The notes under the pieces: model-generated
What the model saw: only the letters and a program-made list of their open reading frames with translations
What the model was told of the DNA's origin: nothing
Databases searched by the model: none
Program-made: the position numbers and the translations under genes
NCBI GenBank assembly: GCA_902625325.1
Contig: CACOAW010000006.1
Location: 1 to 64,000 of the forward strand
Origin: an uncultured Candidatus Poseidoniales archaeon
GTDB taxonomy: Archaea > Thermoplasmatota > Poseidoniia > Poseidoniales > Thalassarchaeaceae
Length of the DNA: 64,000 bases
Reading direction: 5' to 3'
Shown: positions 56,067 through 64,000 of the stretch, in pieces
Layout of the letters: each line of letters starts with the position of its first letter
How positions within the stretch are numbered: the first letter of the stretch is position 1

Positions 56067-56105
56067 GCCCTCCGCTAGAACTGTTCGTCTTCAACCCTGC
56101 CCACA

Positions 56106-57170
56106 ATGGATTTTTGGAGGGGACGCGCCTGCAATAGCATGGCGACTCGTGCCCTGGTGGCGGTGCTGTTTCTCTCAGCGAGCATGTCAGGCTGCCTGAT
56201 GGGGGGAAGCGGCGAATCGGGGAACAAGGACGGGTTGGTCGTGGACGATACGCCGCCATTCACCGAGGACGGGATATTCAACTGCATCGACCACGACAAC
56301 CTGACGAGGTGCTGGCAGGTCCACGTGCCCGACAATCTAGACCCCAACGCTACGGTGCCCCTAATCATCGACATGCACGGGTACGCCTCGAACTCGATCG
56401 AGCACAGGAAGCTATCCTCCTTCGATGACATAGCCGACGAGGTGGGGGCCATAGTGGTCTACCCTGACGGGGTCGCGGGCTACAACATGCAGTGGGACAT
56501 AGAGGAGAACCAGGCCTGGAACTCCGGATGGTGCTGCGCGCACTCCACTCGCGACAAGATAGACGACGTCGGCTTCATCGAGAGGGTCGTTAACATCTCG
56601 CTGGGGATGTACAACGTCGACGAGGACAGGGTCTACGCCTCCGGGTGGTCCAACGGGTGCTCGATGTCGCAGAGGCTGGCCATGGAGTCCAGCCACATCT
56701 TCGCAGCTGTGGGGTGCATGGCGTTCTACCTCATTACGGAGCCGGTGGACGGCTACTCGCCGATCCCCGTGATGGAGGTCCACGGGTTTCTGGACAACGT
56801 GGTCCTCTACGAGTCCACCGTCCTCAGCGTGCCGTTCAACGAGGAGCTCTGGACGAACACGGAGGCCTACGACACGGGCGCCATAGAGAACATGGTCGAG
56901 TGGGGGGGCCACAACAACTGCTCGGGCCCTCTGGAGACCTACGAGCTAAACGCGCTGTATACGATACAAGGCTACGACGGGTGCGAGAACGACGCATCGG
57001 TGCGGCTGATGACGATATACGCGGCTCAGCACAACCCGTACGAGAAGGACTTCGAGGACGACACCCTCATCGGCAGCACGTTCCTCGGCACCCAAGGGCT
57101 TGTGATGTCCAGCCACATAGTCTGGGACTTCATCAGCCAGTACTCCAAAGAAGTCGTGCTGGAAGAGTAG
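56106..57170 (+). CDS. Secreted lipoprotein esterase, PHB-depolymerase/LpqC-like alpha/beta hydrolase (start likely 56142)
   Basis: Lipobox-like LSASMSGC; PLIIDMHGYASNSIEHRKLS; nucleophile elbow GWSNG. Confidence 0.85.
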   Translation: MDFWRGRACNSMATRALVAVLFLSASMSGCLMGGSGESGNKDGLVVDDTPPFTEDGIFNCIDHDNLTRCWQVHVPDNLDPNATVPLIIDMHGYASNSIEHRKLSSFDDIADEVGAIVVYPDGVAGYNMQWDIEENQAWNSGWCCAHSTRDKIDDVGFIERVVNISLGMYNVDEDRVYASGWSNGCSMSQRLAMESSHIFAAVGCMAFYLITEPVDGYSPIPVMEVHGFLDNVVLYESTVLSVPFNEELWTNTEAYDTGAIENMVEWGGHNNCSGPLETYELNALYTIQGYDGCENDASVRLMTIYAAQHNPYEKDFEDDTLIGSTFLGTQGLVMSSHIVWDFISQYSKEVVLEE

Positions 57171-57214
57171 GATACCCGAGAGAGGTTCAAATTCGCAGGG
57201 CGGCTTCACGGCAC

Positions 57215-58156
57215 GTGGCAGAGGAACCCACTGCGGGCGGGAAGAATTGGCAGACCACGGCAGGGGAGCAGTTCCGCAACCTGAAGGAGAAGATGGCAGC
57301 GGCCACAGACTTCACGGGGAAGAAGGCAAAGGAAGCGGCCCAGGTCGCATCGGGAGGGCTGGACAAGGCGATCGCAAGATGGACCCCTCTCCCGCTGTCC
57401 CCGGAGGAGATAGAGCGCCTTAGCGAGCTCAGGGAGTCACTGCCGCCCGCCCCGGACATCCCCTCGCTCGACGAGCTCGTCCAGTCGAAGGGGAACGTGA
57501 TGATCCCGGCTGAGGAGTACGAGAAGCTGGTCGAGGCATTCAGGGCCAATGAGGAGATGAGGAAGGAGCAAGGGGAGATGCTGGTCGAGTCGCTCGCCAT
57601 AACCCAGAGGCTGATGGAGACCGAGAAGTCGCTTGAGGAGGTCAGGATAGTGGCCTCCGAACTGGAGAAGAGGAAGGACAAGCGTCCCGTCCAGGACCAG
57701 GGCCTGTCCGAGATTATGGGGACCTCGATATCCGAGAGCGTCATGCTGCTGGGTTTCTCGGTGGTATGGCTGGCATCCCTTATTGGTGCCACTATCTACG
57801 TGGAGCCCAAAGGCTGGGTGGTGGGGGACTACTCCGTCGACCTGTTCATCTGGTCCATCGGCACGGGCGTGTGGTCACTGGTCCTCCTGCAGAGGCTGGA
57901 CGCGGTGAGGACCGTCCTCGCCATGCCCCTCGGGATGAGGATACAGACCTCCGCGGGAGTGGGGCTCGTCACCGCGATGGCCCTGCTGCTCTCGAAGGAG
58001 GAGTTCACGGCGATAGGGACGGTGTGGGGGTGGACCGCGACGATAGCGCTGGCAGCCCTCCTCCTATCTGGACTCGGTAGGGGAGTGTTCAACTCGTCCA
58101 AACAGGCATTCGGCCTGAGGGCCATCAAGGAAGTAAGGGCCAAGAATAAGAAGTGA
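57215..58156 (+). CDS. Hypothetical protein with N-terminal coiled coil and C-terminal TM helices (GTG start)
   Basis: Trimmed from ORF 56645..58156: VAEEPTAGGKNWQTTAGEQFRNLKEKMAAAT...; hydrophobic C-terminal half. Confidence 0.75.
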   Translation: MAEEPTAGGKNWQTTAGEQFRNLKEKMAAATDFTGKKAKEAAQVASGGLDKAIARWTPLPLSPEEIERLSELRESLPPAPDIPSLDELVQSKGNVMIPAEEYEKLVEAFRANEEMRKEQGEMLVESLAITQRLMETEKSLEEVRIVASELEKRKDKRPVQDQGLSEIMGTSISESVMLLGFSVVWLASLIGATIYVEPKGWVVGDYSVDLFIWSIGTGVWSLVLLQRLDAVRTVLAMPLGMRIQTSAGVGLVTAMALLLSKEEFTAIGTVWGWTATIALAALLLSGLGRGVFNSSKQAFGLRAIKEVRAKNKK

Positions 58157-58200
58157 CAAATACAACATAGATTCAAGACCGGTTTTCAACTCCTGCATAT

Positions 58201-58713
58201 GTGAGAATTCAACGCATGCTCAGGAGGCTTCCTGTATCCAACTTGGCTGACTTCGAGGTATCGGCCGAGAGGCTGTGGGAGGCGATCAGCGAGCCTGGCA
58301 ACCTCAACGACTCCCACCCCTTCTGCGATTCGAACGAGGTCATCAGCTGGGAGGACGGGAATCGCTCGGACCGGTTGGTCTACCTGAGTGGCTTGAACTA
58401 CGTCAGGAGGTTCAAGACCTGGGAGGAGGGTGTTGGATATACCCTAGTGATTGGCGAAGAGGAGGGGCCGCAGTCTTACGTGGAGTGGGAGATAGACCCC
58501 CTGGGCCAGGACCAATCGAGGCTCACCATCACAGTCTATCCCTACCTCTTGGCCAGACTACCTAGGCTGCTTGCTATCTTACCCCATGCGTTCTGGGTTA
58601 AACCCAGACTACAGGCATACCTGAACTCGGTCGTCTCCGGATTTCGCTACCACCTAGAGGAGGGGGATAGAGTCCCACGAAACCACTTCGGCAAGCATCC
58701 TTGGTTTTCGTAG
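58201..58713 (+). CDS. SRPBCC (polyketide cyclase/START-like) family protein, GTG start
   Basis: DFEVSAERLWEAISEPGNLNDSHPFCDSNEVISWE...YVEWEIDPLGQDQSRLTITVYPYL. Confidence 0.65.
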   Translation: MRIQRMLRRLPVSNLADFEVSAERLWEAISEPGNLNDSHPFCDSNEVISWEDGNRSDRLVYLSGLNYVRRFKTWEEGVGYTLVIGEEEGPQSYVEWEIDPLGQDQSRLTITVYPYLLARLPRLLAILPHAFWVKPRLQAYLNSVVSGFRYHLEEGDRVPRNHFGKHPWFS

Positions 58714-58765
58714 AGGCGGTATTGACGGCTCCGGTTTGAATATCGATCTCTTCACAGCAAGATGA

Positions 58766-59038
58766 CTACGGTCGTTGAATTGGCGAAATCGAGAACATTT
58801 CCCTCTTCTCCACCACTGCATTAACCTTCTCAATTACGTCTAGGTCTTCGAGCCTCTTAGCCATCTCCTCCGGATCGAAATCGAATCGAAATATGATAGC
58901 GGTTTGGCTGTTGGCCTTGCCGTACACTATTTTCCCCTCTTCGACTTCCTTTTTGTTGTCGTAGAAACTCAACATCATCTCTTCCCACTCTTCGTAGGTC
59001 TTTCCTTCTTTGATATGAACAAGCATTGCGGCATCCAT
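58766..59038 (-). CDS. Small hypothetical protein (90 aa)
   Basis: Trimmed to MDAAMLVHIKEGKTYEEWEEMMLSFYDNKKEVEEGKIVYGKANSQTAIIFRFDFDPEEMAKRLED...; listed N-terminal extension runs through an AT-rich divergent promoter region. Confidence 0.7.
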   Translation of the reverse strand: MDAAMLVHIKEGKTYEEWEEMMLSFYDNKKEVEEGKIVYGKANSQTAIIFRFDFDPEEMAKRLEDLDVIEKVNAVVEKREMFSISPIQRP

Positions 59039-59120
59039 AGTAAAACCATTTCTTGGATATTTATGATGTTTGTTTAGCGTAATTGTCAATGACATGCCCA
59101 ACTTGCGAATGGTAACTGTG

Positions 59121-59131
59121 CGGTTATATGG
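59121..59131 (+). promoter_or_regulatory. Candidate TATA box (GGTTATATGG) for the downstream PLP enzyme gene
   Basis: TTATAT at 59124-59129, about 30 nt before ATG 59159, as expected for a leaderless archaeal transcript. Confidence 0.4.
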
Positions 59132-59158
59132 CACCACACCGTCTGAGGTTCTGGCAGA

Positions 59159-60376
59159 ATGGGAAAACGGGGCGATAATGGTGACGACTGGGATATGCCG
59201 ACGAAGTCGGTGCATGCTGGCGAGATGCACGATGCCTCTGGCTCGCATATCGACCCCGTCCACATGACGTCGACATACGTCTTCGAGGACTCGGAGGCTA
59301 TCAGAGACTGGGCTTCCGGGGAGTCCGGGGCACATGTTTACTCAAGGGTCGGCAACCCAAACAGGGAGGCTCTCGCCCGGAAGCTCTCGGCACTGGAGGG
59401 CTTTGGCATGGAGGAGCCGGTATTCGCCGAGATATTCTCCTCGGGGATGGGCGCTGTCAGCTCCGCGCTCCTGGGCCTCACTGGGTCGGGAGACCACATC
59501 ATCGCACAGTCGGTCCTCTACGGGACGACGAACCACCTGGTCAACGAGGTCCTCCCGAAGTACGGCATCACGAACTCTAGGGTCCCCCTGCTGCAGGGCG
59601 ACCTGCTCGAGCAGGAGCTGGCATCCAATCCGAACACGAAGGTTGTCTACATCGAGACCCCGGCCAACCCCACGATGTCGGTTATCGACATCGCGAGCAC
59701 CACCGAGATCGCCCACGCACACGGGGCGAGGGTCGTGGTCGACAACACGTTCGCCACCCCCGTGCTGCAGCGGCCCCTGGCCCTTGGCGCGGACGTCGTC
59801 ATCCACAGCACTACGAAGTTCATCAACGGCCACGGCACGGTCATCGGCGGAGCCCTGGTCTGCAGGGACCCCGACTTCATGGAGAACGGCGGAGGGGCCC
59901 TCGTCCGCTACATCGGAGCGGTCCCGAGCGCGATGGACTGCTGGCTGACCAGCATCGGGTTGAAGACGCTCCCGCTAAGGATGAGGGAGCACTGCGCCAA
60001 CGCACGTGCCCTTGCGGAGTTCCTGGACTCGAACGACAGGGTCGCCCGGACCCACTGGCCCGGGCTGGAGAGCCACCCCCAGCACGAGATAGCCGCGAGG
60101 CAGATGGACGACTTCGGTGCTATGATCTCCATCGACATGGGCGACTTTGATTCCGCAACCCGCCTGATGGACGGGCTAACGATGTGCTCACTGGCGGTTA
60201 GCCTTGGCAACGTGGACACCCTGGTTCAGCACCCAGCATCGATGACCCACAGGCTGATGTCCGAGGAGGACAGGCTGTCCGTTGGCATCACGAACGGGAT
60301 GATCAGGATCTCAGCTGGCATAGAGTCCGCCAAGGACATCATCGCGGACTTCGACAGGGCGATATCCGGACTGTGA
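59159..60376 (+). CDS. Cys/Met-metabolism PLP enzyme (cystathionine gamma-synthase / methionine gamma-lyase family)
   Basis: YSRVGNPNREALARKLSALEG, FSSGMGAVSSALLGL, ETPANPTMSVIDI, VVDNTFATPVLQRPLALGADVVIHSTTKFINGHGTVIGG. Confidence 0.95.
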   Translation: MGKRGDNGDDWDMPTKSVHAGEMHDASGSHIDPVHMTSTYVFEDSEAIRDWASGESGAHVYSRVGNPNREALARKLSALEGFGMEEPVFAEIFSSGMGAVSSALLGLTGSGDHIIAQSVLYGTTNHLVNEVLPKYGITNSRVPLLQGDLLEQELASNPNTKVVYIETPANPTMSVIDIASTTEIAHAHGARVVVDNTFATPVLQRPLALGADVVIHSTTKFINGHGTVIGGALVCRDPDFMENGGGALVRYIGAVPSAMDCWLTSIGLKTLPLRMREHCANARALAEFLDSNDRVARTHWPGLESHPQHEIAARQMDDFGAMISIDMGDFDSATRLMDGLTMCSLAVSLGNVDTLVQHPASMTHRLMSEEDRLSVGITNGMIRISAGIESAKDIIADFDRAISGL

Positions 60377-60510
60377 CGAGCTTAGTAGACACAGTCACTA
60401 CCCAATCAACTGTTTCATTTTCCGGAATTATCTGGATTCTCTTACTTTGCCTGCTTCTGCTTTGCTAGCTTTGGGTGCCAGAAGGAGTTGACCATCAGTT
60501 CGCCGGTCAC

Positions 60511-60780
60511 TCAATCACCCCTGCTTACGGCTGGCGTGAGGTCCCTGGGGTCCCTGGAGCGACCGAGTACCGAGAAGATGAACCACCCAATCGAGAGGAT
60601 GGGGGTTGAGACGAAGAGCACGAGGCAGAACCAGACGAACACCATGCCGTCTGCGAGGGGCCATGCCCAGATTGATGCGCAGCCGATGGTAACCAGGAAG
60701 AGTATCCTGGATGCCTCGCTCGGCGTCTCCGTGCCTCTGTGGTTCCTCCTGGGTGAGAGAAGGTAGTCAGCGGCCCCCAT
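60511..60780 (-). CDS. Small hypothetical membrane protein
   Basis: MGAADYLLSPRRNHRGTETPSEASRILFLVTIGCASIWAWPLADGMVFVWFCLVLFVSTPILSIGWFIFSVLG. Confidence 0.65.
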   Translation of the reverse strand: MGAADYLLSPRRNHRGTETPSEASRILFLVTIGCASIWAWPLADGMVFVWFCLVLFVSTPILSIGWFIFSVLGRSRDPRDLTPAVSRGD

Positions 60781-60784
60781 GATC

Positions 60785-60916
60785 TCACTTCCTCGCCCTG
60801 ATGGCGACTGTCGTCGTGACCTCGTCATCCAGGGACCACTGCTCGAACACGCACTCCTTCGACACTATCCTGAGCAGCAGGAGGTCGGCCTTGTCGTTCG
60901 CGCTGTCCCTGGCTAT
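60785..60916 (-). CDS. Coding-like segment lacking a canonical ATG; possible frameshifted C-terminus of the upstream lipoprotein or small ORF with a non-canonical start
   Basis: Translation (ATA)ARDSANDKADLLLLRIVSKECVFEQWSLDDEVTTTVAIRARK*; codons almost all end in G/C like flanking genes. Confidence 0.4.
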   Translation of the reverse strand: MARDSANDKADLLLLRIVSKECVFEQWSLDDEVTTTVAIRARK

Positions 60917-61509
60917 GCGATCACCCCCACAATCTCCTCAACGACGGAGAAGTCGGGGTAGTAGGTCCTGCTCTGCCAGACCAGCTGGCCCTCTGAGTCG
61001 AGGACCTGGAGCGTCGGGGTGACGGGGTTGTTGAACGCCTCGGCGAGGGGTACCTCGCTCTGTTCGCCAGTCGTCGCGTCCCATGCGGTCGCGCCATCCA
61101 CCGGCATCAGCACCGGCCATGGGCTGTAGTAGTCGGAGGAGGAGTTGCCGTAGGTGTTGTTGACGTAGGTTGTCATCTCGAACCTCGGGTACCTGTGCAC
61201 CGTCACTATGTTCGAGTCCTCGGGGATGGTGCCGTTGTCCACGCACTCCCTGATCATCTGAGTCCACTGGTGGCAGCCCTTGCACCCCGCTGCTGCCCAC
61301 AGTATCAGGGTGCTGTTGTTCCCGGACTCCCCCAGGAGGTCGTACGTCGGTGCTACGTCGACGTCCCTGCCGAGGGTCTGGGCTACTATGTTCAGCCCCT
61401 GTAGCTCGTTGTCTTCGCTCTGCGACACGCTCGAGTCTACGGCACTGTCCTCCGTCACGCAACCAGGTAGTAGCAATACTGCCACTAGCACGACAACTGC
61501 CCTGTTCAT
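60913..61509 (-). CDS. Thioredoxin-fold lipoprotein
   Basis: Lipobox VAVLLLPGC; LILWAAAGCKGCHQWTQMIREC (CxxC); NPVTPTLQVLDSEGQLVWQSRTYYPD. Confidence 0.8.
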   Translation of the reverse strand: MNRAVVVLVAVLLLPGCVTEDSAVDSSVSQSEDNELQGLNIVAQTLGRDVDVAPTYDLLGESGNNSTLILWAAAGCKGCHQWTQMIRECVDNGTIPEDSNIVTVHRYPRFEMTTYVNNTYGNSSSDYYSPWPVLMPVDGATAWDATTGEQSEVPLAEAFNNPVTPTLQVLDSEGQLVWQSRTYYPDFSVVEEIVGVIA

Positions 61510-61583
61510 ACTCCGTCGTATTGTCGTATCAGAAATAAAAGGTTGTTCGGCGGGTCCCAGCGTCCGCGGCGGCACGAGGCGCC

Positions 61584-61973
61584 TCAGTACGTCAGTTGTA
61601 CGTCCGAGTCCGTGGCCAGGGCGATGACGCCTGGCGGTCCGCTCCACTCTATCTGGTCATCGGGGACGATGAGGGCCCCATCACCCTCGCCGACGCCAAG
61701 CGTGGCATCGACCGAGGCGAACGAGCAGTACAGCTTAGCGGAGGAGATCAGCGACTCCATGAAGCCGGACACCATCTTTGAGTCAGGCCCCATTTCGGCG
61801 TCAACCCCTCTGATGAAATCGGGGTCCAGGAGCCTTGTGCCGGATGCAGCGAAGAACACGCTAACCTCGTGCCCGTCCGCCACGGCCTGTGCCGCGCAGG
61901 CAAGGCCGACTATCGATTTCAGCGTGTCATTTCTCGGTTCTGATACGAACTTCACGAAGACTTTCTTCTCCAT
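61584..61973 (-). CDS. DsrE/DsrF-like family protein
   Basis: MEKKVFVKFVSEPRNDTLKSIVGLACAAQAVADGHEVSVFFAASGTRLLDPDF...SLISSAKLYCSFAS. Confidence 0.75.
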   Translation of the reverse strand: MEKKVFVKFVSEPRNDTLKSIVGLACAAQAVADGHEVSVFFAASGTRLLDPDFIRGVDAEMGPDSKMVSGFMESLISSAKLYCSFASVDATLGVGEGDGALIVPDDQIEWSGPPGVIALATDSDVQLTY

Positions 61974-62026
61974 GCGGCATGGTCCGCCGGTGAGCACTTC
62001 ATCTATTCGCCTGGGTCGTCAGCGCC

Positions 62027-62569
62027 CTAGTTACCATTCGCGAAGGAGACCAGCCTGTCGATGGGCAGGTGGTCCACTGTGTCCCTGCAGTAGTGGGCCT
62101 CTACCACGACGCCCTCCTCGTCGATCAGTACGTCCACCGGCATGGTGGAGAGCTTCGACATGGACATGGTCATCGGGACATACCCGCGCATCATCGCCTC
62201 CAGCGTGGTCAGCGGTGCCCTCAGGGGAGCCAACATCAGCCCGGCCACGGACTTGGAGACCCCGTTCTGCAGGAAGGTCTCGTAGCTCTCGTCGGCCACT
62301 ATCGTGAACTTGGGCTCGTGCTTGGCCATCCTCTTGGCGAGGTCCGACACCTCCGCGTCGAAGACCCCTACCATGACCGCGTCATCCGGGAACTCGCCCC
62401 ACCTCTTCATTATCCGGTTGATCCTGATGTTGCAGAAGGGGCACGAGGAGAACCGGAAGAAGGTCAGGATGACCCTCCGGCCCTTCATTGAGGACAGCTC
62501 GAAGGTGGAGCCGTCGATGGCTGGCAGTGAGATGTCCGGTGCGGGGTCGCCTTTCTTGAGTCTGGTCAT
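62027..62569 (-). CDS. AhpC/TSA-type peroxiredoxin-like protein
   Basis: KGDPAPDISLPAIDGSTFELSSMKGRRVILTFFRFSSCPFCNIRINRI. Confidence 0.88.
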   Translation of the reverse strand: MTRLKKGDPAPDISLPAIDGSTFELSSMKGRRVILTFFRFSSCPFCNIRINRIMKRWGEFPDDAVMVGVFDAEVSDLAKRMAKHEPKFTIVADESYETFLQNGVSKSVAGLMLAPLRAPLTTLEAMMRGYVPMTMSMSKLSTMPVDVLIDEEGVVVEAHYCRDTVDHLPIDRLVSFANGN

Positions 62570-62622
62570 GGCACACGGCCGGATATGCGGCGTAAAAACT
62601 GCACACCGAGTGGTTCTCGCCC

Positions 62623-63960
62623 CTAGTTCCTGGGCTTGGCCCTCTTGGGACCGCCACGGGAGCGGTTGTTCCTCTTCCCCCTGCCCTTCCTTCTCCCGTT
62701 CCTGCGGTTCGAGCCCTGCTTGAAAGACCTGTACGTTGAGCTCTTCCTGGACCTGCGTGCCCTCTTCTTGTTGCTCTGGCCCTTCCTAGCCTTCCCATGG
62801 AACTTCGCCTTCTCCGAGGGGGCCCGAACGAACTCCCTCTCCTCGAGGGCCTCCGGCTCCGGCTCGGTCATCTTGCACCTTATCCCCACCTCCTCCTGAA
62901 TCCGCTTGTACTGCCTGTTCTGGGACCTCAGGACCAGTGAAACGACGGTGCCGGTGGATCCTGCCCTGGCAGTCCTACCGCTCCTGTGCTTGTACGCCTT
63001 GCCGTCATCGGGCGGGTCGAAGTGTATCACGCAGTTGACGTCGTCCACGTCTATCCCCCTCGATGCTACGTCGGTGGCTATCATGACCCTGGCCTGCCCC
63101 GCGTTGAACTTGTGCATGGACCTGTCACGCTGCTTCTGCTTCATGCCGCCATGGAGGGTGGTGAACGAGAGGTCCATCTCGCTCATCTCGTCGCCTAGCC
63201 TGTTGACCCCTGCCCTGGTCCGGCAGAAGATGATGCTGCGCCCGCACTTCTCCGCGATGTACGAGGCCAGTTCGGCCTTGCCCCTGGAGTTGATCTTCCA
63301 GAAGTAGTGCTGCATGCTGTCCATGCTCACCTCCTCGGGCCCTATCCCGACTCTGAGCGGGTCATGCTGGTATGACTCGACGATCTCGGAGACTTCCTCG
63401 TCGAGGGTCGCGCTGAACAGGATCGTCTGCCTGTCCTGCTTGCACTTGTCCAGGATGGAGCGAACGGGTTGCATGAACCCCATGTCCGCCATCCTGTCGG
63501 CCTCGTCGAGGACGACTATGCCGACGTCATCGAGGCGCAGCGCCCCCTTCTCGAGTAGGTCGATCAGCCTGCCAGGGCACGCCACCAGGATCTCCACTCC
63601 CTTGTTGAGCCTCCTGTACTGGCCCTTGTACGGAGTCCCGCCGTAGACGGATGCTGTCCGGAGGCCTATCGAGTCGGCCAGCGGCCTCAGTACCCCCCTG
63701 ATCTGCTCCGCCAGTTCCCTGGTCGGAGTCAAGATTAGTGATGTGGGCCTCTTCGGCTCTGCCTTGGGCGACATCAGGACCAGGGGAATCCCGAACGCGA
63801 GCGTCTTCCCGGAGCCCGTTGGAGCCCTGCAGCAGACGTCCCTACCCTCCAGGGCCCCCGGGATAGTTCTCGTCTGGACCTCGAAGGGCTCCTCTATGCC
63901 TCCGTCACACAGAACGTCAGCCAAAGTCGGCTCGACCCCCAAATCCGTAAATCGAACCAA
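62623..63960 (-). CDS. DEAD-box RNA helicase with basic C-terminal tail
   Basis: APTGSGKTLAFGIPLVLM, PTRELAEQI, VLDEADRMADMGF, FSATLDEEVSEI, HRSGRTARAGSTG; tail SNRRNGRRKGRGKRNNRSRGGPKRAKPRN. Confidence 0.95.
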   Translation of the reverse strand: MVRFTDLGVEPTLADVLCDGGIEEPFEVQTRTIPGALEGRDVCCRAPTGSGKTLAFGIPLVLMSPKAEPKRPTSLILTPTRELAEQIRGVLRPLADSIGLRTASVYGGTPYKGQYRRLNKGVEILVACPGRLIDLLEKGALRLDDVGIVVLDEADRMADMGFMQPVRSILDKCKQDRQTILFSATLDEEVSEIVESYQHDPLRVGIGPEEVSMDSMQHYFWKINSRGKAELASYIAEKCGRSIIFCRTRAGVNRLGDEMSEMDLSFTTLHGGMKQKQRDRSMHKFNAGQARVMIATDVASRGIDVDDVNCVIHFDPPDDGKAYKHRSGRTARAGSTGTVVSLVLRSQNRQYKRIQEEVGIRCKMTEPEPEALEEREFVRAPSEKAKFHGKARKGQSNKKRARRSRKSSTYRSFKQGSNRRNGRRKGRGKRNNRSRGGPKRAKPRN

Positions 63961-64000
63961 GCCGAGCCTCTTTGGGAGCCCGCCTACCTGCCCTATTTAG

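Noticed and set aside
56412-56912. 166-aa minus-strand ORF opposite the PHB-depolymerase-like gene
   Set aside because: Antisense of a well-supported CDS in GC-rich DNA.
56645-57214. N-terminal ~190 residues of ORF 56645..58156
   Set aside because: Overlaps the esterase in another frame with Arg-rich nonsense; the real product most likely starts at GTG 57215.
59334-59948. 204-aa + strand ORF inside the Cys/Met PLP enzyme
   Set aside because: Ser/Arg/Thr-rich out-of-frame shadow of a clear PLP enzyme.
1-64000. Prophage, transposon, defence island or CRISPR-Cas
   Set aside because: No integrase, transposase, terminase, capsid, Cas or restriction-modification genes recognised in any frame of the supplied translations.

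Overview
The window is an archaeal chromosome segment. Evidence: eRF1/aRF1 with NIKS and GGQ motifs, aIF2-beta, class I LysRS, Trm56, NOG1, GfcR, an XPD-like helicase and archaeal-type UMP kinase. Gene content and style suggest a marine Group II-like (Poseidoniales) euryarchaeon, but that placement is inference. Most of the window is housekeeping: translation, pyrimidine synthesis, a complete 2-oxoacid dehydrogenase/lipoate operon, folate-type genes, a flotillin/NfeD locus and redox genes. I found no CRISPR array, transposon or prophage. The most unusual content is a two-gene surface-protein operon (3.7-15.7 kb). It encodes a ~3000-aa predicted membrane-anchored protein with a Ca-binding-type DxDxDG array, a transglutaminase-like domain, a long series of Ig-like modules, a TM helix and a DUF4129-like cytoplasmic tail. 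A 984-aa membrane-anchored extracellular protein is encoded just upstream of it. Other points for follow-up: an 11-bp tandem operator-like array in front of a ribbon-helix-helix regulator; a hairpin-rich gap at 861-1182; a possible frameshift in a G5 tract of a thioredoxin-like lipoprotein gene; an unlisted 38-aa zinc-ribbon ORF; a triplicated DUF2061 locus; and a shift to GC-rich composition toward the right end. All calls are from reading the sequence and translations; no database searches were run.
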